The position numbers and the translations under genes were made by a program. The notes beneath the pieces were generated by a model, which was not told the DNA's origin, did not search any database, and was given only the letters and a program-made list of their open reading frames with translations. DNA of 64,000 bases from Rostratula benghalensis (taxonomy: Eukaryota > Chordata > Aves > Charadriiformes > Rostratulidae): the NCBI GenBank assembly GCA_013399305.1, contig VXAI01000020.1, positions 7,764,493 to 7,828,492 on the forward strand. The letters are read 5' to 3'. This document shows, in pieces, positions 14,384 to 27,600 of this stretch (positions are counted from its first letter, which is position 1; the number at the start of each line of letters is the position of its first letter).

Positions 14384-17300
14384 GAGTGACCCATCTACTG
14401 TGATCTCAAACCATTAACTCTGGCTACTTGTGAGGTTGAAGACAGGAGGATCTAGAACTTCCTACCTGGAAATGGCAGCAGAAGCTGTCCAGAATCCCCT
14501 GATTTCCCCTGATTTTCCCCAGAAATCCCCTGTATTTGAAGACATTCAATATTATCTACTGCAGGCATGAGGCCCCAGAAATGATAACATGTCTTCCAGA
14601 GTTATGTGGAGGTAATTTGGCATGGTAATCTGAACAGGATCTGAAAAATCAGGAGGCTACTGGGGTAGCAGAACACTGACAGATTGACTCTGTGTTAAAT
14701 CCCTTACTCAAAGCCAATCCTAATCAACCCTGAAGAGACCAGCTCAAGAAATGCTAGGGGAAATGGGAACTTAACGCCACACACTACCATTCAAGTAAGT
14801 AATTGCCATCTAGATGGGATTTTGTGGCTTACCAACTTCTGGGGTTTGGAACAGGTCATTTAATTTTTGAAAAAGCTGTTTGCATTTATAGAACATTCTG
14901 CCCCTGAGTAATTTTACTGATAACAGGTATGCGGTTAAACCTGCAGTTTCTCAGACTGCCTTGTATTGATTCCCTTTCACCTGTTATCGTGGACTCCTTA
15001 CAGATCAAATCACCTTGAGTACATGAAGGAGTAAACTGACTTCCAGTTGCATGCCTTTTTATTATACTCAGTGCTTTGGATTAGTGGCACATCAGTTTGT
15101 GGAGTGTGTTTACAGCTTCCTCTGTTACTGTACTTCCATGATATCTAAAAAAAAAAAAAAAGGAAGCTGTGGTCTTTGCAAATAAAAATAAATCAGTTTA
15201 AAGATAGCTGTTTACTGAAAACTTCATTGAAATAAAATTTGATTAAGTTAATGGAGTGAGGTCAGACAGCAGAGAAACAGTAAATATTTGCTTAAAACAA
15301 AACTGTGTGGAAATCAAATATGTAAAACAAGCAGAAACAAGGTGCAAATTTAATTGAATCAATCCTGAACAAGAGCAAAGTACAACATGAAACAAATGAA
15401 AAGAATTATAGGTGATGCGTAAAACAAAAAGAGGGGGGGAAATACCCACAAATAAAAACCAAACGGTATCTTAAAACAGATTTAAATCAACCAGGCAGAA
15501 TGTTATATGAAAGGAAAAACCAGAGCCATTTACAGTACTAAATATGGTGAGCTGTACGTTAGTCACAAAACCTGGAGTGGAGGAGGATTAAATTCCTGTC
15601 ACCAACTTAATATTTTTATTGCTACCCAAGTCCTGTGCCTTGCCCCAGCCCTGTTTGTTTTCTCTTCCACAGCTGGTTTTCCTGCCCTGCCTCACTGCAT
15701 ATTCTGTGGGAAGCGATGAGTCTCGCTTACAGGGCTTTCAGTTCATCATGAGAGGACAGGAGACATGAGAAGTAACAGTACCAAGTATCTGCAAGGGGAT
15801 GTGTTTTGGCCAGGGTTAAGGTTTTGGGCTATTCAGAATCCTTACACCAACACCATACCCATGTGACACCTTAAACTACTCAGGGCCTCACTAAAGAAGC
15901 ATGATGGTTTCTGTCTCCCAGGGCTGATGTTTCATCAACCAACTGCAGTAGGTCCCAGGAGGTGGCAGGACGGAGGAGGAAAATGAATCATTTGGATTCT
16001 GCTGCCATGGACTGACTTATCTCTGACACAACTGATGCATTCCTCCAGAAATGTAGCCTGCAGCCCCCGTGCCAGGACCACTTCCCAACACCAGGCCTTT
16101 TCTACCCCCACCTCCTGTGAGCATCATCTTTGTGAGCACGCAGACCAGTGCAATCCAACCTGATTATTGGTGAGATGATTGAGGATGCTATTAATTCCTA
16201 AGGACTTAGCTTATGCAGCTCATCGTATTGAAAATTATTTTTAGTCTTTCTTAGTAGCTTCGGGGCAGAGCTATGTGACTAATCACCAAAGCAGAACTGC
16301 AAAACTTATTGTTCCACTTGAGCTCCTTGGTTGTTGCCCATCTGCTTGGCTCTGTGTAAACAGCACATGCTGATGAACATATGGCTCAGGCAGGGTGAGA
16401 CTAAAAGGTGGGAGAATACCCCAGCAGAGCAAAATGCTTCCTGCACTGGAGCTGGCTGAGCCTTGGCAGGACAAAAATCCTAACTTTTTACTCATTTACC
16501 ACCAGACAGAAAAAAAACCAAACAACCTTTTCGTTCTTTTTATATAAAAATATTTACCTTTTGTTTGTGTTAAAAAGCAGAAATAAACAAGTAGTAGAGA
16601 TGGCAGACTAAGGCTCCTACCTGTCAGCATATTTTCACTCTGTGTACAGGCTGGCTGTTTGAAATTCCATTTTTTGGTGTCTTAAGTCCTGCACAAGCTG
16701 CCCCAGGCACCCCACCAGTCCCGACAGTCCCATCTTGCGTTGGCTTGGAAATTGTGCTCTCCTGTCCCTCCACGCTGACCCCCATCCCTCCACTGGTACC
16801 CCCCTGTTAAGGGGCCAGTGAGCACCGATACCTAGGACAGACAAAAAAATAAAAAGCAGGTTGGTATTTTTTTGACCCAGGACAGCCTGCTGGAGAGATT
16901 CACTTCGTTACAAGACCACTAGGTGGCAATTTAGCAGCCCTGTTCTAAATGTTTAATATATTCAGTTTCTTTATTGCATTCGACACACACTTGATGAATG
17001 GCAAGCTGAAAAAGGTTCTGCAAGATCTCTACTGGCTGTTTCTGCCAAATATGTTGAAGATTTTCTGCTTACCATACGTTCATTAAATTCAGGGAATGCC
17101 TCTAAACATGTCAGTGAACACCTTTGGCCAGGTGTCAGGAAAGGGAATTATTGATTCATCATGGAAAAATAAGGGTCCTTCTAACTCTTTAATGTATACA
17201 TGCTCTTGCAGGCTATATATGAGTTGTAGCTGTATATCCATGAGGTGACTGACCCTATGCACAGCCATAGCTAGATGACCATCAGGTAGCTCTAAGCATA

Positions 17301-20300
17301 CGCTGAGGTGAGTTTACATGGTAGCACACCAAAAGCAGCAGGAGAGCTGCCATGGCCTTTGTCTGTATCTGCCAAATGTGCCTGCAGTGACTCCACGTCC
17401 CCCTCTCCCTGCTAACCAAAGATCAGAAAAATGGTATCGAACCATTTTCCTAGAAATGAAAGGCTGTTTTCCTTACAAACAACTGTGGTATGGTTGTCTG
17501 AGAGGACTGGCTTGCTGCAGAAAGCATTTCAGGTCTGGAAGTTTTAAGATTGGCATCCAAACAGAGAGTGAGAGGAGGTGAGGAACTTAAGTGTATGTGT
17601 ATATGAATGTGTACAGTTTTTTAAATTAAAAATACTGTATAATTGATAGAAAAAAGCATTATCTATATTGATGCTTTGATTGCATACACCTCCACCTTTG
17701 GGATAATGTTCTTTTTTAGTCCCCCTCTTCAGTGTTGAGAGTTTTTATGGATTTTGCTTGTCAGCAAAGTGATGCTCAAATGACTGATCTTAGCACTTTT
17801 ATGAGAAGTATTCTTAGCAGCACCCACGGTTTATGATTCAATAAGGAGACTTACAGAGTATTTTTTTTCCAGTGATCTCAAGTGACACACACTAAAAGCA
17901 GTGAGCTTGTGATGTGCTGACATTTGTTCCTGAAAAAAAAATAATAAAAGAGCAATAGCATATTGTAAAATTTCAGCCTTCAGATGGTAAAAATAGAGGA
18001 AATGAAAAAAAAAAAGGATTGCTTGAAGTCAGAAATCAACAAGACAATATGTAGTGCTTTTATAGCTTCAAAGCAGGATGACTCAGAAGCTAATGTTTTG
18101 GTAGAAAAGGTCAAGAAGAAAATGGTTTATGATTCTCAGTGATCTTTATATTAAGTGACTCTTAGGACTCCAATTATGGAGCTGCTACTTGATGCAAAAA
18201 AAAGCCAACCAGTCTGTTAACAGCATAAAACATTGCAAGTGAGCACATCCCACAACTGCAGGGTCCAGGAAAGGGGGACAGAAGAAATAAAAGAGATGAA
18301 AAGTAATGAGTTTTGTGAAGAGTTCCTCAAACCAGCCAAAACATCGAGCAAAAGAGGCTGCCAGATGACACAGAGGGAGGAACAAAATTTGTCAGTAAAT
18401 AACTGTATCAATAGTAGAGACATCGATACCACCTTAGAATTTCTTTTTTCTGGGTTCCCTTTTATCTTTAATGGAACTGAGAAAGGGGTTTTCCCTGAAG
18501 GTAGCAATAGCTTAGCAATAAAGAGAGGTAGCTGACATGGGGACACGCTGAGGAAGGGAAGGTGGCTGTTTCCAAACCAGCTGGGAGAAAGGAAAACTTA
18601 ATTCTTCTTTCATCAGTAGCTTTGGAACTGCACTCCTTTTTATTGTTAATGAAAATGAAGGAGTCAACAGGAAAAAGCAGGGTTTATGGAGATAAAAAGG
18701 TGTGAGTAGATCTGAAGCTAAAGAAGATCTTAAGCTTCCCAAGCTGTGGAGTTTTTCTGGACAGCTCAAGACCTTGAAAGTAAGAAAAGTTGTGCAGTCA
18801 CTTTTCATGCCATGACTCATAAGTCATGCTGCTTTTGTGCCTCCTCACAGCTCTTGGGTGCTTTACCTGCTAGAAATCCCAGTCCATCAGCTGGAGATGT
18901 GGATTTACTGGAAGGTTCTTAAGTACTAAAAAATACCACATCATGTTCATTTGGTTTAATATTAGCATTGTTGTACAAGGATTCTTGCCTTACTCTTCAG
19001 TAATGAAGAGGCTCAACCAGTATTTCCCAGTGACAACCAGTCGGAGTGGCTCCTGTGGCAGTTGCTGCCAGTGCCCATGCCCCTGTCAGCCCCTGAGGGA
19101 GCTTTAAAGTTTTAAATAGTGGACTCTTGTTCCTTGTACTTTGAAGCATAGAGAAGCCCTGCAAATATTTGCTATTATTAGAAGTCATCGTCATCGAGTC
19201 CCCCACCCCTCCACAATGCTTGAGGAGGAAGAAGTTGCACGTCTATCTCCCGTGGTTTTGTTGAGCAACAGGAAGAGGGAAGCTGAGTAGAAGCTACAAA
19301 GCTCTCTGGCAAACGCTTTCCGTATTTGACACTGCTCCTTCAAATTAAGTAGTTGTTAATTACACTTGAAAAGGCTCATATTTGAAAATATTCTTAGAAA
19401 AACTCAATTAAAAAACATGAAAAGTATTTTTCCTTGTTTATTTCCCGTGTGCAAACTGAGAAGCTTTATGTTCAGTCAATAACCAGTAGCAGTAGGAACC
19501 TACTTTCCATTAAAAAGTCTTGAAAATTCTTTCATCCCAGAAAGTGTTCTAAAAATAAACATTTTCTTTACTCTGAGGAAACAGTGTGGGGATTTTGTTT
19601 TTCAAATAAGTGGATTTTGATTCCTCGCAGCTGTTTTTTTCTTTAACAAAAATTCAAACAATTTCATAACATTGTTTTGACAAAGAAATAATTTTTGCAA
19701 GCATTCTTTTTCTTTAAGTCAAGACAAGTTGTTATATATGGGTGTTTCAACACATCTGGCTTTAAAATACTCAATTTTTAATTTGTTTTTACAGGAATTA
19801 CTGCTATTTGTTGCCTATATTATTTCTTCTAAGTCAAACAGAAATAACCAACCAATAACCTCTTCCATTCCAGATCTGAAACTCATTAAAAAAATACCTC
19901 AAATGCACTAAATAACATACTTAAAACCTGAACTATGAATAGAAATTAAAGGCTATAGAGTATTTTTTTCTCATTTTTGTGAATTATACCAGTTGTCTTC
20001 CTACTTTATAGCTGTCTGTTATCTTCCAGCACTGACACCCACCATCTGACTTATGATCTCTCCACAGGAAGTCATTGAGTGACACAATAGAGTTAATGAA
20101 TTGGTCTTTCACCTCCAAAAACCTGATCTAAATGCTAGTGTGAGATAATGAGCATGATGGAGTTCAGTAATGTCAGCAGAGTATTAACTTCTGTTTAAAG
20201 GAAGAATGAGCACTGGCAGGAAAATGGATTTTAAGAGAGATTTGGAGCAATTGCACCTGCATGCATTATGGCAACTCTAGCCTTCCTTCATTAGAGTCAT

Positions 20301-23061
20301 ATTCACATTATCTCTTTGCCATTTGAATAGAATTTGGCAGAGGCTTATCTGCACAGCGTATAATTTATCAGGGATCTTTCTAGATACTTAAGTTCCTTAC
20401 CACTGTAATATCTAAGCACCTTCAGTACTTCACTGTTCAATATCAGATCTATACAGAGAAACAGAGAGGAACATCTAACCAGCTGACAGTAATATTTCTT
20501 ATCACAGACAGGCATAATGACGGTATATTTGAGGAAAAAAAACCCCACTATCATCTAGTAATCACTGGGTTAACTGCAGAACTGAGCCAGACTGACAATG
20601 TTCCTCTTCCCAGGAAAAGCCAGATACAGCTTGTTTCATTGAGGATATCCAGCCCTGCTGAAGATGGATTATTGGGGTGCACTGGAGGTCTTTAGCACCT
20701 GTGATGATAACTCTCTTGTTCCTTTTTGGAGGGACTTGTAAGATGTCAGCAGCACCTCGTTGAGCACTTTGTCTTTTGCAGACATACTGCAAACAGTCAA
20801 ACCATCTGGCCAAAGACAAAAAATACCTTCAAGTTTGTTTCTATATTAGCGCCATCTTTCCAACTTTCCTTCTCTGTTCTTTCAGACAGATCCCACCTGC
20901 AATCTCATGGGTCACTTGTCTCAGTCTATGGTGCAAAGTATCTCCCATGCTTTTTCCCAGATTCTTGAGAGGCTTGTAGCTGTGTTGGTCCAGTGATGTC
21001 TATAATCATCTTGAGGATACTTCAAAAAGTACAGTATCTGACATAAAATGATCTGTGTGCCCATACCAAGTGAACCCACCCACTTCCAAACATCCACAGC
21101 CTCTGCCAAACAATGAAGATGGTCTAGCTGTCTTGTCAATAAAGATAGTTTTCCTCTGAAAAGCAGCAGCACAGTGATAGATTGCAGCATAAATCAGTTA
21201 TTCTCAACCTACGCTTTTGATTTCACTTCTAGACACAACTCTGGAAAGAGCAACTGGCTTCCAGCAAGCAATGGGTGGGAAAGGCTGCCACTTTCTAGAT
21301 GGAGCTACATCAGGAACTCAATCAAAAAACAGAAAACCTGAGCAGTAAACCCCAGAACTCGTCATAACCAGCAACAATAAATCCAAAACAAGTAAAACCC
21401 TAAAACAGCAGCATTCCCTTCCCCACTCTTATCCCCACCGAATTTCTTTCCCTGTGAACATCACATGTCATGGAGGAGAGACAATAATTTTCCTAAGTGC
21501 TCTGCAAAACTGTACAGGAGAACCAGGTTGTCAGAGCTAACAGGGTAGCTGCACTGTTGCCCTCTGATTTCTTTCCTTTACACAGTGAAATTCAAGCTTT
21601 CACTTGCAAAAAAAAAAAAAAGGCAAAACCAAAGCCAAAAAAACCCCACATTCAGATCAGGTATTTACAAGGTAAATCAGGTATCTCTTGGCCTTTGTTA
21701 TTCTAGATTAAACAAGCCAAATTCTCCTTGGGTGTGACTGATAGGGAGCAGGCAATGGTGGTTTTGCTTGGTTGGTGCCTGGGGCCAGTGGCCTGGACCT
21801 GAAGCCAGGCAGATCTCCATGTGTGAATGTCTGCTCAGTGCTGCACTTGTAGGATTTAATCCTGCCCTCAGGGTCTGCTTCCTGATCTGGCAAGGATCAG
21901 TCCAGATCACTTTTGCACTGATGCAGGTATATGATTTTCCATCCTGAATGGCTTTGCTTTGATCAGAATAAAGATGGACAAAATGCACCTGCATTTAAGA
22001 CCATATCCTTAAATTTGGTAAAGCTGATGTGGTTTGTTTGTTTGTTTGCCTTGGGCTGAGGTTTGGAGCTGCAGCACTCGATGTAGGTGACTTACTCCAG
22101 TGCTAGGAACCAGGACTTGCTCACAGAGTGCATGAGCAGAGCTCTCAGAGGGGTACCAATATGTCAAAATGCTGAGAAGGCACCATCAAAATGCTGAATG
22201 TGGCACAAACCTCAATGCCCTCTGCACCAGGGACTGACATGGGAATAGCCCAGGAAACACTGCTTTAGAGTGCATATGTATGGGGAGAAAGGAGGAATGT
22301 AATGTACTTAGAAGGGTGTCATCTTTTGCTTTTATGGTCTGCCTATTCTCTCCATTTGTTCTGTGCTCCAGCTGAGAAGGAAGCTCTTAGATGTACCAGT
22401 GTGTACTGTAATTGCACATTTGCTCAGCTACATTAAGCTTTGGTGTATTTCTATATCTCAGATGGCAGTCTGATTTTTTATTTTGCTTATTTTTAGTTTA
22501 AAGGCGCATTATGATAAGATTTGGGGAATTTTTAGGGGATATGGGGAGTGTGTGAAGTTTATCTGTTAACTTCTTTCAAAAGTGTATGGCAGGTCAGCAG
22601 AAAGGAAGTCTCCTTGCCTCTTCCTAGCTGCAGCACACTGGATGCAGCACACTGTGGCACACTGGAACCTCCTCTTCCTTCTGGAGGTGCCATCTTCTCC
22701 ATAAACTCCTCAACGTGGCCAGAGGAGAGGGGATTCCTGGTTGAAGGACAGGGCCAACAGAGGAAAAATTGAAGAACCAGAGCCAGCAAGGACACAGTAC
22801 AATGAACACAGATGAGTGACTCCTGAGGAGAGCAGCATCAAAACCACAGACAAACTAGAGGTGAGAAAAAAAAATCACCTTTTCCTAAGGTTTGAGAGAG
22901 GGAGATGTGGTGACTCAGAAGATCACAGGTTGTTAGTTTGAAATCAAGATTGGATATGGAGGCTGGCTCTGTTATGACACTCAGAAGTTGGAAGATCCTC
23001 AAGTTCTCTTCTGTCCTCAGCTTCCATTTTGAGTTTTCTTGGATTTCAAAGCATGTTCTGG

Positions 23062-23101
23062 AAAAAAAAAAAAAAAAAAGAAAAGAAAAAGAAAAGAAAA
23101 G
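23062..23101. repeat. A18 followed by GAAAA-type A-rich repeat
   Basis: Eighteen A residues run into repeated GAAAA/GAAAAA units. This could be the decayed tail of a retroposed insertion or plain low-complexity DNA. No recognisable body precedes it. Confidence 0.75.
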
Positions 23102-24068
23102 AGGCTTATAAATCTTGAAGAGCTCTTTTAATCTTCTGGGAGTGATTACTTCCAAGGAAGAGGTTTATGCAGAGCTTCTTCAATGTTGTGCCTTATTCAG
23201 GCATTCAGGGTGAGCATCTAAACAGTTCCAAAATATATCTTTAGTCCTCTTTGGTGGTGGTCTCTGCAACATTTGACTGCGCTCCAGAAGGAGGGTGCAG
23301 GTTCAGGCTCTGCAGCTTCATTCTACTCCTCGTTTGCTGAAGTCAGTTGACTGTACAAACTGAGCAGACAACTTGAATTGTAGTTTACATCTTTATGCCT
23401 TCCTCCCAGCTGAGTATTTTGTGTTCAGAATTGTATTGCAAAATGTAGCTACCCAGGGTGTCTCATGTCTGGATGTGCTCAGAGCAAAATAAGAAATGGC
23501 AGAGCCACATTTTACATGGTGCTGTGCTCAAGTTAATAAACCTTGCAAGCTTTCCAAATACTTTGTTGTTGTGCTTGAGCAGGGCTTGCCACCCCAAGCA
23601 CTATGTCATCTTAAATATTGTTATGTAGTTTCTACATCTTCAGAGATTTGTGTCCAGTCAGCTGAAAACACAAAGTGACCAGGCTCGTTTTCCTCTGCAG
23701 AATACCAAGTAAGGCACCCTAAAAGAATTTCTGCCAAAACCATGTACACAGAAATGGTAACTATATTTCCAAGCTTTAGGCTTGGTTTTAAGCAAGCTAA
23801 GAAAAATAGATTTGTTTTAAATTCAGCAACCATGTGTATAAAAAGATATGATACACCAGAAACAGATTAAAATAGCCATATGTGAATGCACTGCATGCTT
23901 CCAGTGATAATACTAACAATGTGTCTTACACGCATAATCTTATTTCCACAAAGAACTAACAGGGTTCTGCTTTTCTTGACCATATACACAGTGGAAAATT
24001 GATCAAATTAATGTATATTTGACAAGCTGAGATCTCAGGTGCACTAATAAGTATTTAGTAATAAGCAA

Positions 24069-24666
24069 ACAGCATCCTGGCTTGTATCAGGAATGGCGTG
24101 GCCAGCAGCAGTAGGGAAGTGATCATGCCTCTGTACTCGGCACTGGTGAGGACTCACCTCGAGTCTTCTGTTCAGTTCTGGACCCCTCACTACAAGAAGA
24201 CACTGAAGTTCTGGAGCGTGTCCAGAGGAGAGCTACCAAGCTGGTGAGGGGTGTAGAGAACAAATCATACGGGGAGAGGCTGAGGGAACTGGGCATGTTT
24301 AGTTTGGAGAAGAGAAGGATGAGGGGAGACCTCATTGCCCTCTACAACTACATGAAAGGAGGTTGTAGAGCAGTGGGTGCCAAGTGAATAATGACAGAAC
24401 CAGAGGAAATGGGCTGAAGTTGCAGCAGGGGAGGTTTAGACTGAATATTAGGAAGAATTACTTTACTGAAAGAGTGGTCAGGCACTGGAACAGCCTGCCC
24501 AGGGAGATGGTTGATTCACCATCCTTGGAGGTATTTAAGAAATGTGTAGATGTGGCACTTCAGGGCATGCTCTAAGTGGCCGATATCGTAGGGTATTTTG
24601 TGTGCATATGGTGGGACTCGGTGATCTCAGAGGTCCTTTTCAACCATATTCTGTGATTCCTGATTT
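24069..24666 (+). mobile_element. CR1 non-LTR retrotransposon, 5'-truncated, plus strand
   Basis: This stretch closely resembles the 3' end of avian chicken-repeat-1 LINEs. It begins at the typical CATCCTGGCTTGTATCAG segment and runs through the C-terminal part of the reverse-transcriptase reading frame. A frame at 24384-24575 contains words such as [26 protein letters not shown] and SPSLEVFK that I recognise from CR1 ORF2 C-termini. It ends with a short 3' UTR and a terminal TTCTGTGATTCCTGATTTT, a decayed form of the family's 8-bp tail repeat. A TGA stop and a small internal deletion near 24380 break the frame, so the copy is inactive. Truncation at the 5' end is the usual state of CR1 copies. 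The right edge is approximate. Confidence 0.9.
24384..24575 (+). pseudogene. CR1 ORF2 C-terminal remnant
   Basis: About 63 codons stay open inside the CR1 copy and correspond to the tail of the ORF2 polyprotein (endonuclease plus reverse transcriptase), downstream of the polymerase domain. The upstream part of the same reading frame (about 24120-24380) is recognisable at nucleotide level, but a stop and an indel separate it. The fragment carries no catalytic residues and starts at an internal Met created by the break, so it should not be annotated as a gene. Confidence 0.8.
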
Positions 24667-27600
24667 TAATGATCAGTGTAAGCAATGCCTGTGTTCTCAG
24701 CTGGCAGTGAAATTTCTTTGAGCCTGTAAAACAGGAATGGAATGTAGGCTGGTTTTGTTGAGGATATTGAGGATAGGAATAAGGGAAAGGCAAGGAGTAC
24801 TTACAAACCATTGCTTGAATGTTTCCTGTTATCCACAAAACCCAGGAAAATGTATTTTTAAACTTTCTTATGTAGTACAGCGCGCTGGGTTTCTTAGGGA
24901 AAGAATTCTGGCTCAGCAGCTTTGTGCTATAGCAATTAGGTTGCTGCCAGCTAGCAGGCAGCTCTGTAAGCCACCCAGCAGCTAATGATGAGGCTGCAAT
25001 GCAGGTATAGACTGGATACACATCCTGCAGCAGGGAAGCTGCCTTTTGTGGCTTGAAAGCACTTTCCACAGCTTTCGTATGTTCATCCAGAAATCCACCC
25101 AGAATTTTTCTTTCCCGGGAAAAATTTCCCATTTTTGTGAACTTGAAAGTCTCCGTAAATCAGCCGGAGAAACTAGCTGTGACTTCAGAGACTTCAGTTA
25201 AACCTCAGACACCTGGAAATGCTGGAAGAATTCATTTGCTAGTCTTCAGATCTGACCAAACTAAAGAGATCTTAAGGAACTCACCCCAGTCCTAGAATAA
25301 TGTGGGGTTTAGCTAATGGTGCCAGTGATGATTTTTGAGCAACCTCTCCTATCTCAAAGCAGGCACCTCCACGTTTTCAGGATCTGAGAGACAGGTTGCA
25401 GCCATGACTGGGTAAGAACAGGAGTATTTTAAGAAGACACTCATCATCCAGACTCCAAAATTTCCTAGGCTGGTATCTAATACATATTTTTTAAAAGGAA
25501 GAAAACCCAGCCACCTGGTCAATATTAAACCCTTTTCTCTTGCATACAAAAAATGGAAAGTCAGAGTACTTTTTTTTTACAGCAGGGTTCTTTTTCATGA
25601 TCAGAAATCCATTTTCAGATGATAAACACCTTGAGAGAGGTCAATGAAAAATTTAAGATCTTAAGTTTTCTAGATGTCCTACTGGCAGTTCTAATTGCAA
25701 TGGAGGAGAAAGAACTTTTCAGTTCTTTGTAAATCTAGGAAGACAATAGATCTGAAAGACACTGTTAGTAACTCTGTGGCCTAGATTTTGACTTTTACAG
25801 TCATACAGTTTGCTATTTTAAATTTACATTCAAGTCATTTGGTTTCCATTTTTTAGGACAAAAAGCAGATCAGAAATACACAGTGTGGTTTTGAAAACTG
25901 CTTTGAAGTAAAACTTGACTCATGCAGTTATTGCCATCAGTTTCATTGCTTGAACTGACTCAAGAGTTTCCTAAGTAGTTTATTGAAAATAATTGCTTAA
26001 AACCCAATTCTTCCTAGAAGACATATAAAAACAAACCAGAGGAAAGGAAATAAATATTAAGAGGGGAAAAGAAAGAATTTGATTATATTTAATAAGATAG
26101 AAAATTATGGAAGCCATCTTTTTTCCAGTTATTTAGAAAGAAGAGATCATCATAACCCAAGAAAAAGTCCCTGTACTACATCAGGACTTATGGCTAGAGT
26201 TAAGGGGGAAAAATCTGAGATTTTAAAAATGTGGAAAATAAACTAATGCTGTGGAACATTTAATAAAAGAGAACAATGTAACATGATGCTTATACATCAT
26301 GTAGATACTACTCCCTTGTCTGAAAGCTCACAGCCCAGCAGTACCTTGGCCCAGGAAGGGACAGTGCCATTCATTGCAACATAAGTGACACTGGAAAAAT
26401 TCAATTTGATGTGACTGTTAAATTCCGACTCTGCTACATAAAAGGGAAACACACATATATACATTTTAAGATAAGTATTCATCTTTTTCCTCACTTTCTT
26501 CACCTGGAAAATCACATTACCCCACGAATCAGTTTTGTCATTACTTTTTTTCATTGCTGGAAAAAGGACATCAAAGTCCCTGTCTGAATGTAAAGCTGCC
26601 TTGCCTTCAATGGAGGCTTCTCAGTCTAGAGAAAATCTTAACCTCTAGGTACATTTACCCACAACAAGTAAAAAATTCCTGAAAGATTTTTTTGATCTGA
26701 GTTTAGGAACCATGTTCAGAAGCTTTCCTGCTTTGCAACAGTTGCTAAACATAAGAACTAAGCTTGAAGAACTTATGTGGCTTTTGCAAACTACAAAGAC
26801 AGCTTGCTTCTGCACATTACACACAGAGGAAGCAAAGCCATTCATTTATGTGGCGAGGGGAAGAAAATAGGCAGGAAAGAGCAAAGAAACCCAAACAGGA
26901 GAAGTAGGGGCACTAGAAAGCCTCATGGGTTCCAGGGAGCCCTTTTTCCTGCACGTATGACATGATTGATTCTTCCTGAGAGAGCTGGCACAGCCTGCCT
27001 TGTCCCTGCTACCTGCAGGTGGTGATTCAGAGTCTCAGGAGGTGAGGAGCAGCTCCAGGCAAACAGTGCCCAGCAGCATTGCTCCCGTGCTGCAGAGCAG
27101 CAGTGCTGTGTCTGTCTGTCCCCTGACTTTGTCCACCAGAAGCTGCTGAGGAACTGCTGTGTCCTCACCTGCACGAGGTACATCACCTCCCCTTGGTGAA
27201 ATCTGGGCAACTCCAGTCAATCAGGGAAGGCCGGTTTGGAGCTTTGCAAACATGCAATGGTTAGAGATGGTAATAATTCATAATAGGAATTGTGAATATG
27301 AGAACTTAGAAATGAGAATTTCAGAATCAAGGAAGACTTTTTGCATGGAAGTAAAGCACACGTTTCCCTGCATATCTCCCCCAACTGGACAATTGGTTCT
27401 TGCCAAATACCTGACTCTGTTGAAGAATGAAATGAGGTGGCCAAGTGAGTGACCTCAAATGGCTGTCTCCCATCAGAAGAGTGCAGGGGGTCAGAATTAA
27501 GAGCAAGCCCAGGAAAAATGCTTTGTTCCCATGCCGTTTTATAGGTGCTTGATTACAGAGTCCAGAGGCAAGAAGGGGAAAAACCCCAGATGGCAGGGAC

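Larger units (their letters stand above)
1..24068. other. Intergenic DNA, no gene recognised
   Basis: About 24 kb of AT-rich sequence with no recognisable coding exon on either strand. The open frames present (up to about 140 codons, for example 1702-2121 minus and 12713-13144 minus) have biased, low-complexity compositions. They show no domain, no paired splice sites and no family resemblance. The stretch holds microsatellites at 10980-10995, 12610-12650 and 13686-13707, a perfect short hairpin at 1459-1483, and small tandem duplications at 11159-11184 and 14348-14383. There is one ambiguous base (n) at 6116. Regulatory elements or lncRNA exons could be hidden here, but I cannot show them from sequence alone. 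Confidence 0.7.

Noticed and set aside
24572..25132. Longest uninterrupted frame in the window, 186 codons on the minus strand
   Set aside because: Its 3' part runs antisense through the tail of the CR1 copy. The rest has no domain, signal or splice-site pairing, so it looks like chance.
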